A DNA stretch of 8,293 nt. Source: Bacteroidota bacterium (GTDB lineage Bacteria > Bacteroidota > Bacteroidia > Chitinophagales > Chitinophagaceae). Positions 1 through 6,618 of the stretch are shown here, one piece after another; within the stretch, counting starts at the first letter, position 1; each line of letters opens with the position of its first letter. The stretch is from NCBI GenBank assembly GCA_029778965.1, contig JAKPBL010000536.1:1-8293 (forward strand), in the 5' to 3' direction. Both the position numbers and the translations under genes were made by a program. The notes beneath the pieces are model-generated. The model made no database searches. It was not told the DNA's origin and saw nothing but the letters and a program-made list of their open reading frames with translations.

Positions 1-423
1 GATGATGCTGTAGCTGTCGGTGCTGACGCCGGTATCGAGGAACAGGTTCTGGATATCTTTCAGGCGGCAGCTCACATCGTTGAGGCGGTATTCGCTTTCG
101 CCGCTTTTATAGAATTTCCGGGTGATGGTAACCGTATTGAATTCTGTGGGCAACAGGTTTTTGGTGTTTTCAAAAGTGAGGCTTACCTCGGCGAGTCCCG
201 AGGCCGACCGGGTCTTTGACCCGTTAAACACCAGCGATTCAAGGTTTTCCGAGCGTAACTGGCTGATTTTCTGTTCGCCGATTACCCATCTGATGCTGTC
301 GATGATATTGCTTTTACCACATCCGTTGGGGCCCACAATACCCGTAATGTTCTGGTCGAACAATACCACCGTTTTATCGGCAAAACTCTTGAACCCTTTA
401 ATTTCTAAACTCTTTAAACGCAC
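1..423 (-). CDS. smc: Chromosome segregation protein SMC, N-terminal part (cut by window edge)
   Basis: Structural maintenance of chromosomes ATPase, which dimerises and with ScpA/ScpB organises and helps segregate the chromosome. Only the first 141 codons are present, reading leftwards off the window. The translation opens (M/V)RLKSLEIKGFKSFADKT, the classic SMC start. It carries Walker A GPNGCGKSN at residues 31-39 followed by IIDSIRWVIGEQ, and the conserved head stretch from YRLNDVSCRLKDI to LDTGVSTDSYSII near residues 112-141. The coiled coils, hinge and C-terminal head (signature motif, Walker B) lie outside. I place the start at the GTG at 421-423 because the family begins exactly there; a TTG at 430-432, three codons upstream, is the only close alternative. 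No clear Shine-Dalgarno site is seen, but a TATATTTG element lies about 22 bases upstream. It is divergent from the lipoprotein gene. Identification is firm; the exact start codon is moderately sure. Confidence 0.96.
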   Translation of the reverse strand, partial: MRLKSLEIKGFKSFADKTVVLFDQNITGIVGPNGCGKSNIIDSIRWVIGEQKISQLRSENLESLVFNGSKTRSASGLAEVSLTFENTKNLLPTEFNTVTITRKFYKSGESEYRLNDVSCRLKDIQNLFLDTGVSTDSYSII

Positions 424-445
424 AGGAACCAATTTTAGCGGGTAG

Positions 446-480
446 CAAATATATGGCTACTTAACATCTAAAATGCCAAA
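446..480 (-). promoter_or_regulatory. Candidate smc promoter (Bacteroidota type)
   Basis: On the minus strand TATATTTG (complement of 446-453) matches the Bacteroidota -7 consensus TAnnTTTG exactly. A TTTG (complement of 477-480) lies 23 bases further upstream as a possible -33 element, a slightly long spacing. The implied transcript start is near 440, giving a leader of roughly 15-20 bases before the GTG. Position and consensus agree; function is inferred. Confidence 0.6.
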
Positions 481-495
481 GACGACCGCTACCGG

Positions 496-509
496 TATAT
501 TTAGCCACC
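496..509 (+). promoter_or_regulatory. Possible upstream (distal) promoter element
   Basis: TATATTTAGCCACC resembles the -7 elements before pgi (TATATTTACCGCC) and accD (TATCTTAGCCGCC). If active it would start a transcript near 509 with a leader of about 70 bases before the lipoprotein ATG at 582. No TTG is seen at the expected distance upstream, so this is only a candidate. Confidence 0.3.
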
Positions 510-530
510 TTTTATACACAACGAAGGGGC

Positions 531-561
531 TTGCATTTCAGAATGCTTTAAGCTATTTTAG
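531..561 (+). promoter_or_regulatory. Candidate promoter of the lipoprotein gene
   Basis: TTG at 531-533 and TATTTTAG at 554-561 are 20 bases apart, which fits the -33/-7 architecture of Bacteroidota sigma-ABfr-type promoters. The -7 box deviates from TAnnTTTG in its last two bases. Transcription would begin near 567, leaving a leader of about 15 bases before the ATG at 582. Confidence 0.5.
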
Positions 562-581
562 CGCCCGTAAACTATAGATAA

Positions 582-1436
582 ATGAAATTTACCTTATCCT
601 TGGCAATTTGGATCTCAGCAATGTTGCTGGGTTCTGCTTGTACTAGAGAGATTATCAGAGAGGTAACCAAGACCGACACCCTTGAAGTCATTAAGACTGA
701 TACTCTGATAGTTAAAGATACCATTACAGACACATTGTTTGTAAGAGATACAGTTTGTGCAACTGATTCCTGTCTCCGCGCCGGTTTGCTGGTGTATTAT
801 CCTTTTTCGGGCGATTTCAATGACGCTTCAGGGAATGGCTACCACCTAACGCCCATGAATGGAGTAAGTTTTGGCCCCGATGCTGCCGGTCGAGCAAATA
901 ACGCTGCCTCTTTTGATGGAGTTGATGACTATTTATTTGTAAATGACGGGGGTAAACTGTATAGTGAGCAGTTCACGATATCATTGTGGTTTAAGAGCAG
1001 GGAGAATAGTAAACCTCAATCATTTTGTTCACATACAAGTTTTGAAGACGCTTCAGGATTTCACCTTAATGCGGGGATTGACAAACAAAGGAGCACCGGC
1101 TTTGCACTAGGACGGCCCAGTTTGGGATGTGCTGCCATCCAGCACTATGATCCGTCGATTTCCGTTGCTACCCCTCAACCGGTGGTCAACGATGTATGGC
1201 ATAGTTTCATTGGTATATTCGACAATGGGAAAATGTACGTATATGTAGATGGGCAATTAAAAGCAACAAAAACAGCCGGATATACTACTTCGAATAGATG
1301 TACAAACGCGCGGCTGACCTTGGGTGCGTGGTGGAAAGACGATCTTACTGTGCTTAATGGCTTGCTGGATGAGTTCCGCCTGTACAACCGGCCCCTCAAC
1401 CCCTGCGAAATTGCATATCTCAGTAGCAAGCGGTAA
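582..1436 (+). CDS. Surface lipoprotein with a LamG/concanavalin A-like domain
   Basis: A 284-residue exported protein, probably lipid-anchored in the outer membrane. Residues 1-20 form a short signal peptide ending LLGSAC; Cys20 is the likely lipidated residue, although Gly at -3 is less usual for a lipobox. Residues 24-58 are a Thr/Asp-rich spacer with imperfect repeats ([25 protein letters not shown]). From about 67 to 280 the pattern is that of a LamG-like jelly roll (Laminin_G_3 type): [51 protein letters not shown] and [13 protein letters not shown]. Six further cysteines (59, 64, 149, 183, 240, 275) could form disulfides. Such domains often bind glycans or proteins, but no catalytic motif is visible and the ligand is unknown. 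The gene looks more AT-rich than its neighbours: two sampled 60-base lines near its start count about 38-43% G+C, against about 52% for one line of pgi. It may therefore be an accessory insertion among core genes. The start is supported by the signal peptide. Confidence 0.87.
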   Translation: MKFTLSLAIWISAMLLGSACTREIIREVTKTDTLEVIKTDTLIVKDTITDTLFVRDTVCATDSCLRAGLLVYYPFSGDFNDASGNGYHLTPMNGVSFGPDAAGRANNAASFDGVDDYLFVNDGGKLYSEQFTISLWFKSRENSKPQSFCSHTSFEDASGFHLNAGIDKQRSTGFALGRPSLGCAAIQHYDPSISVATPQPVVNDVWHSFIGIFDNGKMYVYVDGQLKATKTAGYTTSNRCTNARLTLGAWWKDDLTVLNGLLDEFRLYNRPLNPCEIAYLSSKR

Positions 1437-1445
1437 CCAAATATC

Positions 1446-1471
1446 CATCTCCTGGTTATCTTTGGGAGATG
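1446..1471. repeat. Inverted repeat over the ltaE promoter and start codon
   Basis: CATCTCC (1446-1452) and GGAGATG (1465-1471) are perfect 7-base inverted copies separated by 12 bases. The spacer contains most of the TATCTTTG box, and the right arm contains the ATG start codon. It could be an operator, or in read-through RNA a hairpin covering the start codon. It is not a T-tract terminator. A chance occurrence cannot be excluded at this size. Confidence 0.4.
1457..1464 (+). promoter_or_regulatory. -7 element of the threonine aldolase gene
   Basis: TATCTTTG is an exact match to TAnnTTTG and ends only four bases before the ATG at 1469. By the usual distance from this box to the start point, transcription would begin at or within a base or two of the ATG, giving a leaderless message. 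No TTG is visible at the normal -33 distance. Confidence 0.5.
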
Positions 1472-2485
1472 ATAGTCGATTTACGCTCAGACACTTTTAC
1501 TAAACCCACGGCGGCCATGAAAGAAGCTATGTTTACTGCCGAAGTGGGCGATGATGTATATGGGGAAGACCCCTCAGTTAAGTTACTTGAATCTATGGCC
1601 GCGCAGCTTTTCGGCAGGGAGGCCGCGCTCTTTTCGCCTTCGGGTACCATGAGCAACCAGATCGGTATCAAGGTACATACCCGGCCGGGCGACGAGGTCA
1701 TTTGCGAATCGCAGGCGCATGTGTATATATATGAAGGTGGCGGTATTGCCTTCAATTCAGGTTCGCAGGTGAAGGCCCTGCCGGGCGACCGCGGCCGCAT
1801 TAACGCAGCGCAGGTATTGGCAGCCATCAACCCCGATGATGTACACAAGGCCAGAACCTCGCTGGTATGTCTCGAAAATACCAGCAATCGCGGCGGTGGC
1901 GCCTGCTATGAAATGGCCGGCATGCAGGCGATCCGGGAGGTGTGTAAAAACCATAACCTGAAGCTGCATCTCGACGGCGCCCGTCTGTTCAATGCCCTGG
2001 TAGCCACCGGCGAAAACCCGTTGGAATACGGCCGGCTGTTCGACAGCATTTCCATCTGCCTGAACAAGGGGCTCGGCTGCCCGATGGGAAGTCTTCTTAT
2101 AGGCGATGATGATTATATCAGGCAGGCGCGCCGGGTCAGAAAGGTATTTGGCGGCGGCATGCGACAGGCCGGGTATATGGCTGCCGCAGGCATTTATGCA
2201 CTGGAGAACCACATTCACCGGCTGCAACGCGACCACGATCATGCGCGGATACTGGCTGAAAAGCTGGCTGTCAAAGAATTTGTTATTGAAGTAATGCCCG
2301 TGCAAACCAATATTCTTATCTTTTCTGTGGCAGGCAAATACACACCTGCCAGCTTTACCACCCGCTTGCGCGAAAAGAATATTAAATGCTCTGCTATCTC
2401 TCCCACCCAGGTGCGTATGGTCACTCATCTCGATGTTACCGAAGCCATGATCGACCGCACCCTGCAGGTCATTGATACCTTGTAA
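1469..2485 (+). CDS. ltaE: Low-specificity L-threonine aldolase
   Basis: PLP-dependent fold-type I enzyme that cleaves L-threonine or L-allo-threonine to glycine and acetaldehyde in the cytoplasm. At 338 residues it has the usual family length. It opens [14 protein letters not shown], the family's hallmark start (DLRSDTxTxPT), followed by [12 protein letters not shown] (26-37). SPSGTMSNQ (56-64) fits the PLP phosphate-binding region and His84 in SQAHVY the residue that stacks on the cofactor ring. HLDGAR (167-172) gives the cofactor Asp169 and Arg172. Lys200 in [12 protein letters not shown] is the Schiff-base lysine, and Arg316 in QVRMVTH the likely substrate-carboxylate arginine. The ATG is fixed by the conserved N-terminus; GGGAG sits only one base before it, too close for a normal ribosome binding site. 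It starts 32 bases after the lipoprotein gene and lies 38 bases before pgi. Strict stereospecificity cannot be judged from sequence alone. Confidence 0.94.
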   Translation: MIVDLRSDTFTKPTAAMKEAMFTAEVGDDVYGEDPSVKLLESMAAQLFGREAALFSPSGTMSNQIGIKVHTRPGDEVICESQAHVYIYEGGGIAFNSGSQVKALPGDRGRINAAQVLAAINPDDVHKARTSLVCLENTSNRGGGACYEMAGMQAIREVCKNHNLKLHLDGARLFNALVATGENPLEYGRLFDSISICLNKGLGCPMGSLLIGDDDYIRQARRVRKVFGGGMRQAGYMAAAGIYALENHIHRLQRDHDHARILAEKLAVKEFVIEVMPVQTNILIFSVAGKYTPASFTTRLREKNIKCSAISPTQVRMVTHLDVTEAMIDRTLQVIDTL

Positions 2486-2489
2486 CCAG

Positions 2490-2502
2490 TATATTTACCG
2501 CC
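2490..2502 (+). promoter_or_regulatory. Candidate -7 element upstream of pgi
   Basis: TATATTTACCGCC starts just after the ltaE stop, with TATATTTA at 2490-2497, one base off TAnnTTTG. A TTG at 2472-2474 lies 15 bases upstream, which is shorter than usual. The ATG is 26 bases beyond the box. The same box followed by CCGCCAAA recurs before accD, which supports a real signal. Confidence 0.45.
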
Positions 2503-2523
2503 AAACCAACTTATAAAGCAGTT

Positions 2524-4173
2524 ATGTTTCCTTCTATAGCAACTACACAAACCAGGGCCTGGCAAGAGCTCGTTTCACACGCGGGCGATATGAAGGGCGT
2601 ACGCATCAGCGACCTTTTCAGAGAAGACCGGGAACGATTCGGCAAATTTTCCCGCCGGCACGGCGATATCCTGATCGATTTCTCGAAAAACCTGGTAACC
2701 GGCGAAACCTGGAAGTTGCTGATCGATCTTGCGAACGAATCCAAACTCGGCGAAGCCATTGATTCCATGTTCAGGGGCGAGCCGATCAACCAGACCGAAG
2801 GCCGGGCCGTGCTGCACACGGCCCTCCGTAATTTTTCCGGTAACCCGGTATATGCCGACGGGAAAGATGTTATGCCCGAAGTGCAGCGGGTGCTTGCCCA
2901 AATGAAAAGCTTTGCCGAAAAAGTGCACAGCGGCGAATGGAAAGGTTATACCGGCAAACCCATCAGATACATTGTAAACATCGGTATCGGCGGCAGCGAC
3001 CTTGGCCCGTATATGGTAACCGAAGCGCTGAAACCCTACTGGAAAAATATTCGCCCCTTCTTCGTATCGAATGTCGACGGCACCCATATCGCGGAAGCGC
3101 TCAAACAGGTGAATCCCGAAGAAACCCTGTTCCTGGTAGCGAGTAAAACCTTTACCACCCAGGAAACGATGACGAACGCGCATACCGCGCGCGACTGGTT
3201 CCTGCAGGCGGCGTTGGATGAATCGGCCATTGCGAAGCATTTCGTGGCTTTATCGACGAACGAAAAGGAAGTGGTAAAATTCGGCATCGACAAGGAGAAT
3301 ATGTTTGTCTTCTGGGACTGGGTGGGCGGCCGCTACTCGTTGTGGAGCGCCATCGGGCTCAGCATCGTGCTCACCATCGGATACGACAATTTCGAATCGT
3401 TGCTGCGGGGCGCATTCGACATCGACCAGCATTTCCGTAATACCGCTTTTGAGAACAATATTCCGGTGCTGATGGCGCTCACCGGGCTTTGGTACACCGC
3501 TTTTCACGGTACGCAAACCGAAGCCATCCTGGCCTACGACCAATATATGCACCGCTTTGCCGCTTATTTCCAGCAGGGAAATATGGAAAGCAATGGTAAA
3601 TCGGTCGACCGTAACGGCCATCCTGTGAGCTATGCCACAGGGCCGGTCATCTGGGGCGAACCGGGCACCAACGGTCAGCATGCTTTTTACCAGCTCATTC
3701 ACCAGGGCACGCCGATCATACCCTGCGACTTTATTGCACCGTCCATCAGCCACAATCCTATCGGTGATCATCACCCGAAGCTGCTCAGCAATTTTTTTGC
3801 GCAAACCGAAGCGCTGATGAACGGCAAATCGCTTGCGGAAGTGGTAGCCGAAATGGAGAAAAGCGGCGCCACGGCCGACCAGATAGAGAAAATAGCGCCC
3901 TTCAAGGTCTTTACCGGGAACCGGCCCACCAATTCAATTCTTTTGAAAAAGATCACGCCTTTCACCCTGGGGCAACTGATCGCCCTGTATGAACACAAAA
4001 TATTTGTGCAGGGCGTTATCTGGAATATATACAGCTTCGACCAGTGGGGCGTGGAGCTGGGCAAGCAACTCGCCAACCGTATTTTACCCGAGCTGACCGG
4101 CCAGGAAGCCGTTACCAGCCACGATGCATCCACCAATGGACTGATCAACGCCTTTAAAGAGATGCGAAACTGA
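2524..4173 (+). CDS. pgi: Glucose-6-phosphate isomerase
   Basis: Cytoplasmic enzyme interconverting glucose 6-phosphate and fructose 6-phosphate in glycolysis and gluconeogenesis. At 549 residues it has the length of the E. coli enzyme. The first SIS-like domain has [11 protein letters not shown] (152-162) and SNVDGTH (182-188), with the sugar-phosphate-binding stretch SKTFTTQET (207-215). PGI signature 1 is [14 protein letters not shown] (265-278) and signature 2 covers roughly 498-514, including [12 protein letters not shown]. The expected catalytic residues are all there: Glu355 in GNMESNGKS, His386 in [10 protein letters not shown] and Lys514 in GVELGK, with Arg270 in the GGR motif. The ATG gives a standard N-terminus. 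The gene follows ltaE by 38 bases and precedes accD by 46; no terminator-like hairpin is visible on either side, so read-through is possible despite separate promoter-like boxes. Confidence 0.98.
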   Translation: MFPSIATTQTRAWQELVSHAGDMKGVRISDLFREDRERFGKFSRRHGDILIDFSKNLVTGETWKLLIDLANESKLGEAIDSMFRGEPINQTEGRAVLHTALRNFSGNPVYADGKDVMPEVQRVLAQMKSFAEKVHSGEWKGYTGKPIRYIVNIGIGGSDLGPYMVTEALKPYWKNIRPFFVSNVDGTHIAEALKQVNPEETLFLVASKTFTTQETMTNAHTARDWFLQAALDESAIAKHFVALSTNEKEVVKFGIDKENMFVFWDWVGGRYSLWSAIGLSIVLTIGYDNFESLLRGAFDIDQHFRNTAFENNIPVLMALTGLWYTAFHGTQTEAILAYDQYMHRFAAYFQQGNMESNGKSVDRNGHPVSYATGPVIWGEPGTNGQHAFYQLIHQGTPIIPCDFIAPSISHNPIGDHHPKLLSNFFAQTEALMNGKSLAEVVAEMEKSGATADQIEKIAPFKVFTGNRPTNSILLKKITPFTLGQLIALYEHKIFVQGVIWNIYSFDQWGVELGKQLANRILPELTGQEAVTSHDASTNGLINAFKEMRN

Positions 4174-4191
4174 TGGTTTCCTGCGATTCAT

Positions 4192-4208
4192 TATCTTAGC
4201 CGCCAAAA
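4192..4208 (+). promoter_or_regulatory. Candidate -7 element of the accD-smpB operon
   Basis: TATCTTAGCCGCCAAAA lies 12-28 bases before the accD ATG. The box TATCTTAG (4192-4199) differs from TAnnTTTG by one base, and the following GCCGCCAAA repeats the sequence after the pgi box. No clear -33 TTG is seen. Confidence 0.45.
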
Positions 4209-4219
4209 TAAACGGGCTC

Positions 4220-5134
4220 ATGGCACAACAACACGAAGAGGATTTTGATGCTAACCTGGCAGGAGAAGAAGGGCATGCGGAAGAGTCCAAAGCCAGTTGG
4301 TTCAAGCGGATTAAAAAAGGAATCCTCACCAGCACGGCCGAAAAAAAAGAAACGCCGGAAGGTCTTTGGAACAAATGCCCGCGATGCAACTACATCTGTA
4401 CCATGAACGAGTTGCGGGAAAATCTTTTTGTTTGCCCCAAGTGCAATTATCACCATCGCATCGGCAGCGCTGAATATTTCGACATATTGTTTGGGAATGG
4501 TTTCGAAGTAATGTTCGAGAACATTCGTTCAAAGGATTTTCTGCATTTCACCGACCTTAAATCGTACGAAAAAAGACTGAACGAAATATGGACAAAAACA
4601 GATATAACGGATAGCATCCGGGTAGCGAAGGGACAGATCAACGGGCAAGACATTGTCATTGCCTGTATGGATTTCGAATTTATCGGCGGATCACTGGGAT
4701 CGGTTATGGGCGAAAGGATCGCACGCGCCGCCGACCATTGCGTAGCCCATGCCATTCCGCTGATGATCATTTGTAAATCGGGCGGCGCCCGCATGATGGA
4801 AAGTGCCTTTTCGCTCATGCAAATGGCTAAGGTATCGGGAAAGCTGTCTGAGCTGACAGACGCGAGAGTTCCATACATTTCTTTCCTCACCGATCCATCA
4901 TTCGGCGGTATTTCCGCTTCTTTCGGTATGCTGGGCGACCTCAACATTGCCGAGCCCGGCGCGCTGATCGGTTTTGCCGGCCCGCGGGTTATCAAAGAAA
5001 CCATCAGACGCGATCTGCCCGAAGGTTTCCAGCGCAGCGAATTCCTGCTGGAACACGGGTTCCTGGATTTTATTGTTGACCGGAGAGCGCTGAAAGAGCG
5101 GCTTGGCACGTTATTGCTGCTTTTCAAACACTAA
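4220..5134 (+). CDS. accD: Acetyl-CoA carboxylase carboxyltransferase subunit beta
   Basis: With AccA it forms the carboxyltransferase that moves CO2 from carboxybiotin on AccB to acetyl-CoA, giving malonyl-CoA, the first committed step of fatty acid synthesis. The 304-residue protein has the four-cysteine zinc ribbon at its start (Cys53 and Cys56 in NKCPRCN, Cys72 and Cys75 in VCPKCNYH), preceded by the familiar SWFKRIKKGI segment (26-35). The crotonase-like carboxyltransferase core follows, with DFEFIGGSLGSVMGERI (151-167), KSGGARMMES (186-195), LTDPSFGGISASFGMLGD (223-240) and GFAGPRVIKETI (251-262). Residues 1-25 are an acidic extension that most relatives lack, since they begin close to the SWFKR segment. 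No later ATG or GTG fits that position in frame, and the promoter-like box supports this start. smpB begins 9 bases after the stop in the same frame. accA is not in the window. Confidence 0.97.
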   Translation: MAQQHEEDFDANLAGEEGHAEESKASWFKRIKKGILTSTAEKKETPEGLWNKCPRCNYICTMNELRENLFVCPKCNYHHRIGSAEYFDILFGNGFEVMFENIRSKDFLHFTDLKSYEKRLNEIWTKTDITDSIRVAKGQINGQDIVIACMDFEFIGGSLGSVMGERIARAADHCVAHAIPLMIICKSGGARMMESAFSLMQMAKVSGKLSELTDARVPYISFLTDPSFGGISASFGMLGDLNIAEPGALIGFAGPRVIKETIRRDLPEGFQRSEFLLEHGFLDFIVDRRALKERLGTLLLLFKH

Positions 5135-5143
5135 ACAGGTAAT

Positions 5144-5578
5144 TTGGAACTCAGGAACCGGTCGGCTTTCCACGAATATTTTTTCGAAACCACCTATATC
5201 GCCGGAATGGTATTGGTAGGCACCGAAGTCAAAGCGATCAGAAATGGAAAGGTCAGCTTTAACGATGCCTATTGCCATTTCCACAAGGGCGAATTATATG
5301 TGAAGAATTTGCATATATCTGAATATGCCTTTGGTACCACCCAGCGGCATGAGCCTAGCCAGGAGCGGAAGCTGCTGCTGCATAAAAAAGAGCTGCGGAA
5401 ACTGGAAGCAAAAATGAAGGAAAAGGGTTATACCATCATTCCCCTGAAAATATTCTTCAATGAAAAAAACCTGGCTAAAATGGAGATCGGGCTGGGTAAG
5501 GGTAAAAAAGTCCACGATAAACGCGAAACCATTAAAAAGCGCGATGTAGAAAAGGATATGAAACGGTATTTGAAATAA
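5144..5578 (+). CDS. smpB: SsrA-binding protein SmpB
   Basis: RNA-binding partner of tmRNA in trans-translation: it carries tmRNA into the A site of stalled ribosomes, leading to tagging of the incomplete protein and ribosome release. The 144 residues show the SmpB beta-barrel core: FHEYFFETTYIAGMVL, GTEVKAIRNGKVSFNDAYC (26-44), RKLLLHKKEL (75-84), then GYTIIPLKIFF. The basic C-terminal tail GKGKKVHDKRETIKKRD (118-134) enters the mRNA channel or decoding centre in characterised homologues. The start is TTG at 5144: the accD stop lies in the same frame at 5132-5134, and only ACA GGT AAT stands between, so no ATG or GTG start is available before the conserved region. AGG at 5137-5139 is a weak, close ribosome binding site. 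Co-transcription and perhaps translational coupling with accD are likely. No tmRNA gene is seen in the window. Confidence 0.96.
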   Translation: MELRNRSAFHEYFFETTYIAGMVLVGTEVKAIRNGKVSFNDAYCHFHKGELYVKNLHISEYAFGTTQRHEPSQERKLLLHKKELRKLEAKMKEKGYTIIPLKIFFNEKNLAKMEIGLGKGKKVHDKRETIKKRDVEKDMKRYLK

Positions 5579-5613
5579 AATTCTCTTCTGCGCGTTCCAA
5601 AGGTTAATTTGCT

Positions 5614-5621
5614 TAATTTTC
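5614..5621 (+). promoter_or_regulatory. Weak -7-like element before the 324-residue exported protein gene
   Basis: TAATTTTC, ending four bases before the ATG at 5626, matches TAnnTTTG except in the last base; a near-match TAATTTG precedes it at 5605-5611. If used, the message would have almost no leader. No -33 TTG stands at the right distance, so the gene may instead depend on read-through from accD-smpB. Confidence 0.3.
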
Positions 5622-5625
5622 GACC

Positions 5626-6600
5626 ATGCATCGTATTCTTCTGATATCCTTACTGATCGTGTCTCTGCATGCCCGCGCCCAAACCATGGGAGGTTCATGG
5701 TATGGCAAAGCCGACGTGGTGTTGGATGGCACGTTTAACAACTACCTTACGGAGCTGGTAGTCAAGCAAAAAGGAAATAAGGTAGAGGGCATTTTCGGGT
5801 ATTATTTCCGGAATGGCTACCAGAGTTTTTACGTGAAAGGCACTTATGATCCCAAAACCCGGCGGGTATCAATACCCGATATCCCGGTGGTTTTTTACAA
5901 GGCAAATTCCATAGACGGCGTAACCTGCAGCATGAGTTTCGAAGGCACCCTGCGGGTATCTAAAGTAGGTTCTTTTGTGCGGGGTAACTTTATGTCTGAT
6001 GGAAAATATAAATATCTCTGTCCCGAATTAAGGGTATTGTTCTCGCTCGATTCGCTGGTGGAAAAAGATTCGGTCATCAACGACGGTGTGGCCAAAAAAC
6101 TATGGCAGCCTTCGATCGAAGACGTGGTGGTGGAAGATGACGGCGATGGGCCGGAGATCAAAAATGCGGTTACTTCCGCCGGGCTGTCGCGCCCGCAGGT
6201 AAATATCAAGCCGACCGACCTCAGCTCGCTGACAAACCGCTTTAAACAGCGCCAGAATGTGGTAACCAATGATCTGGAAGTAATATCAGACTCCGTGCGA
6301 ATCAGCTTTTACGACAACGGTGATATCGACGGCGACAGCATATCCGTTTTCCGGAATGGTCCCCCTCTCCTGGAAAAACAGATGATATCGGCCAAGGCAA
6401 CCACCATTTACGTAAAGCTGGATCCTACCCGCGAATACAATGAAGTATCGATGTTTGCGGAGAATCTGGGCCGTATTCCACCCAATACCGCGCTGATGGT
6501 CGTATATGACGGCGATACCCCCCAGGAAGTATTTCTTACCAGTAACTTCTCGCAAAACGGCAGTGTGCGGATCAGGCAGAAAAAGAAACCAACCCGGTAA
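5626..6600 (+). CDS. Exported two-domain protein of unknown function
   Basis: I do not recognise a characterised family. The 324-residue protein begins with a short signal peptide (MHRILLISLLIVSLHARAQ), probably cleaved around ARA|Q or AQ|T; there is no lipobox, so it should be periplasmic or secreted. Residues 20-140 look like a beta-rich domain with GGSWYGKADVVL, a glycine/aromatic stretch VEGIFGYYFRNGYQSFYVKG and paired cysteines at 101 and 132. A linker of about 141-205 has the acidic run EDVVVEDDGDGPE. Residues 206-318 form a second unit with SFYDNGDIDGDSISVFRNG, MFAENLGRIPPNTALMVVYDGD and a basic end RIRQKKKPTR. I recall similar C-terminal units (YDNG.IDGD...AENLG.IPPNTALM) in many Bacteroidota secreted proteins of unknown role. 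DNGDIDGDS recalls a calcium-binding loop, but that is only a resemblance. It follows smpB by 47 bases and ends in a strong terminator. The start is supported by the signal peptide. Confidence 0.85.
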   Translation: MHRILLISLLIVSLHARAQTMGGSWYGKADVVLDGTFNNYLTELVVKQKGNKVEGIFGYYFRNGYQSFYVKGTYDPKTRRVSIPDIPVVFYKANSIDGVTCSMSFEGTLRVSKVGSFVRGNFMSDGKYKYLCPELRVLFSLDSLVEKDSVINDGVAKKLWQPSIEDVVVEDDGDGPEIKNAVTSAGLSRPQVNIKPTDLSSLTNRFKQRQNVVTNDLEVISDSVRISFYDNGDIDGDSISVFRNGPPLLEKQMISAKATTIYVKLDPTREYNEVSMFAENLGRIPPNTALMVVYDGDTPQEVFLTSNFSQNGSVRIRQKKKPTR

Positions 6601-6618
6601 GGACCTATCAACGATATC

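Larger units (their letters stand above)
424..581. other. Divergent intergenic region between smc and the lipoprotein gene
   Basis: These 158 bases separate two divergently transcribed genes. They hold the smc promoter candidate on the minus strand and two TAnnTTT-like elements on the plus strand, at 496-503 and 554-561. No plausible coding sequence, tRNA or strong hairpin is seen here. The part beyond about 460 is AT-rich, as expected for promoter DNA. Confidence 0.6.

Noticed and set aside
122..445. Plus-strand open frame of 107 codons over the smc start
   Set aside because: The minus-strand frame encodes the conserved SMC N-terminus with its Walker A motif, so this is an antisense shadow.
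666..755. DNA tandem repeat in the lipoprotein stalk
   Set aside because: The repeated pattern is visible in the protein (DTL units), but the bases have diverged too far to call a DNA repeat.
1757..2428. Long open frame of 223 codons on the minus strand inside ltaE
   Set aside because: It lies wholly within a clearly conserved threonine aldolase gene, and its translation shows no recognisable domain, signal or start context.
2575..3804. Two minus-strand open frames of 221 and 184 codons opposite pgi
   Set aside because: Both mirror the codon pattern of pgi, whose active-site motifs are all intact; their translations resemble no protein family I know.
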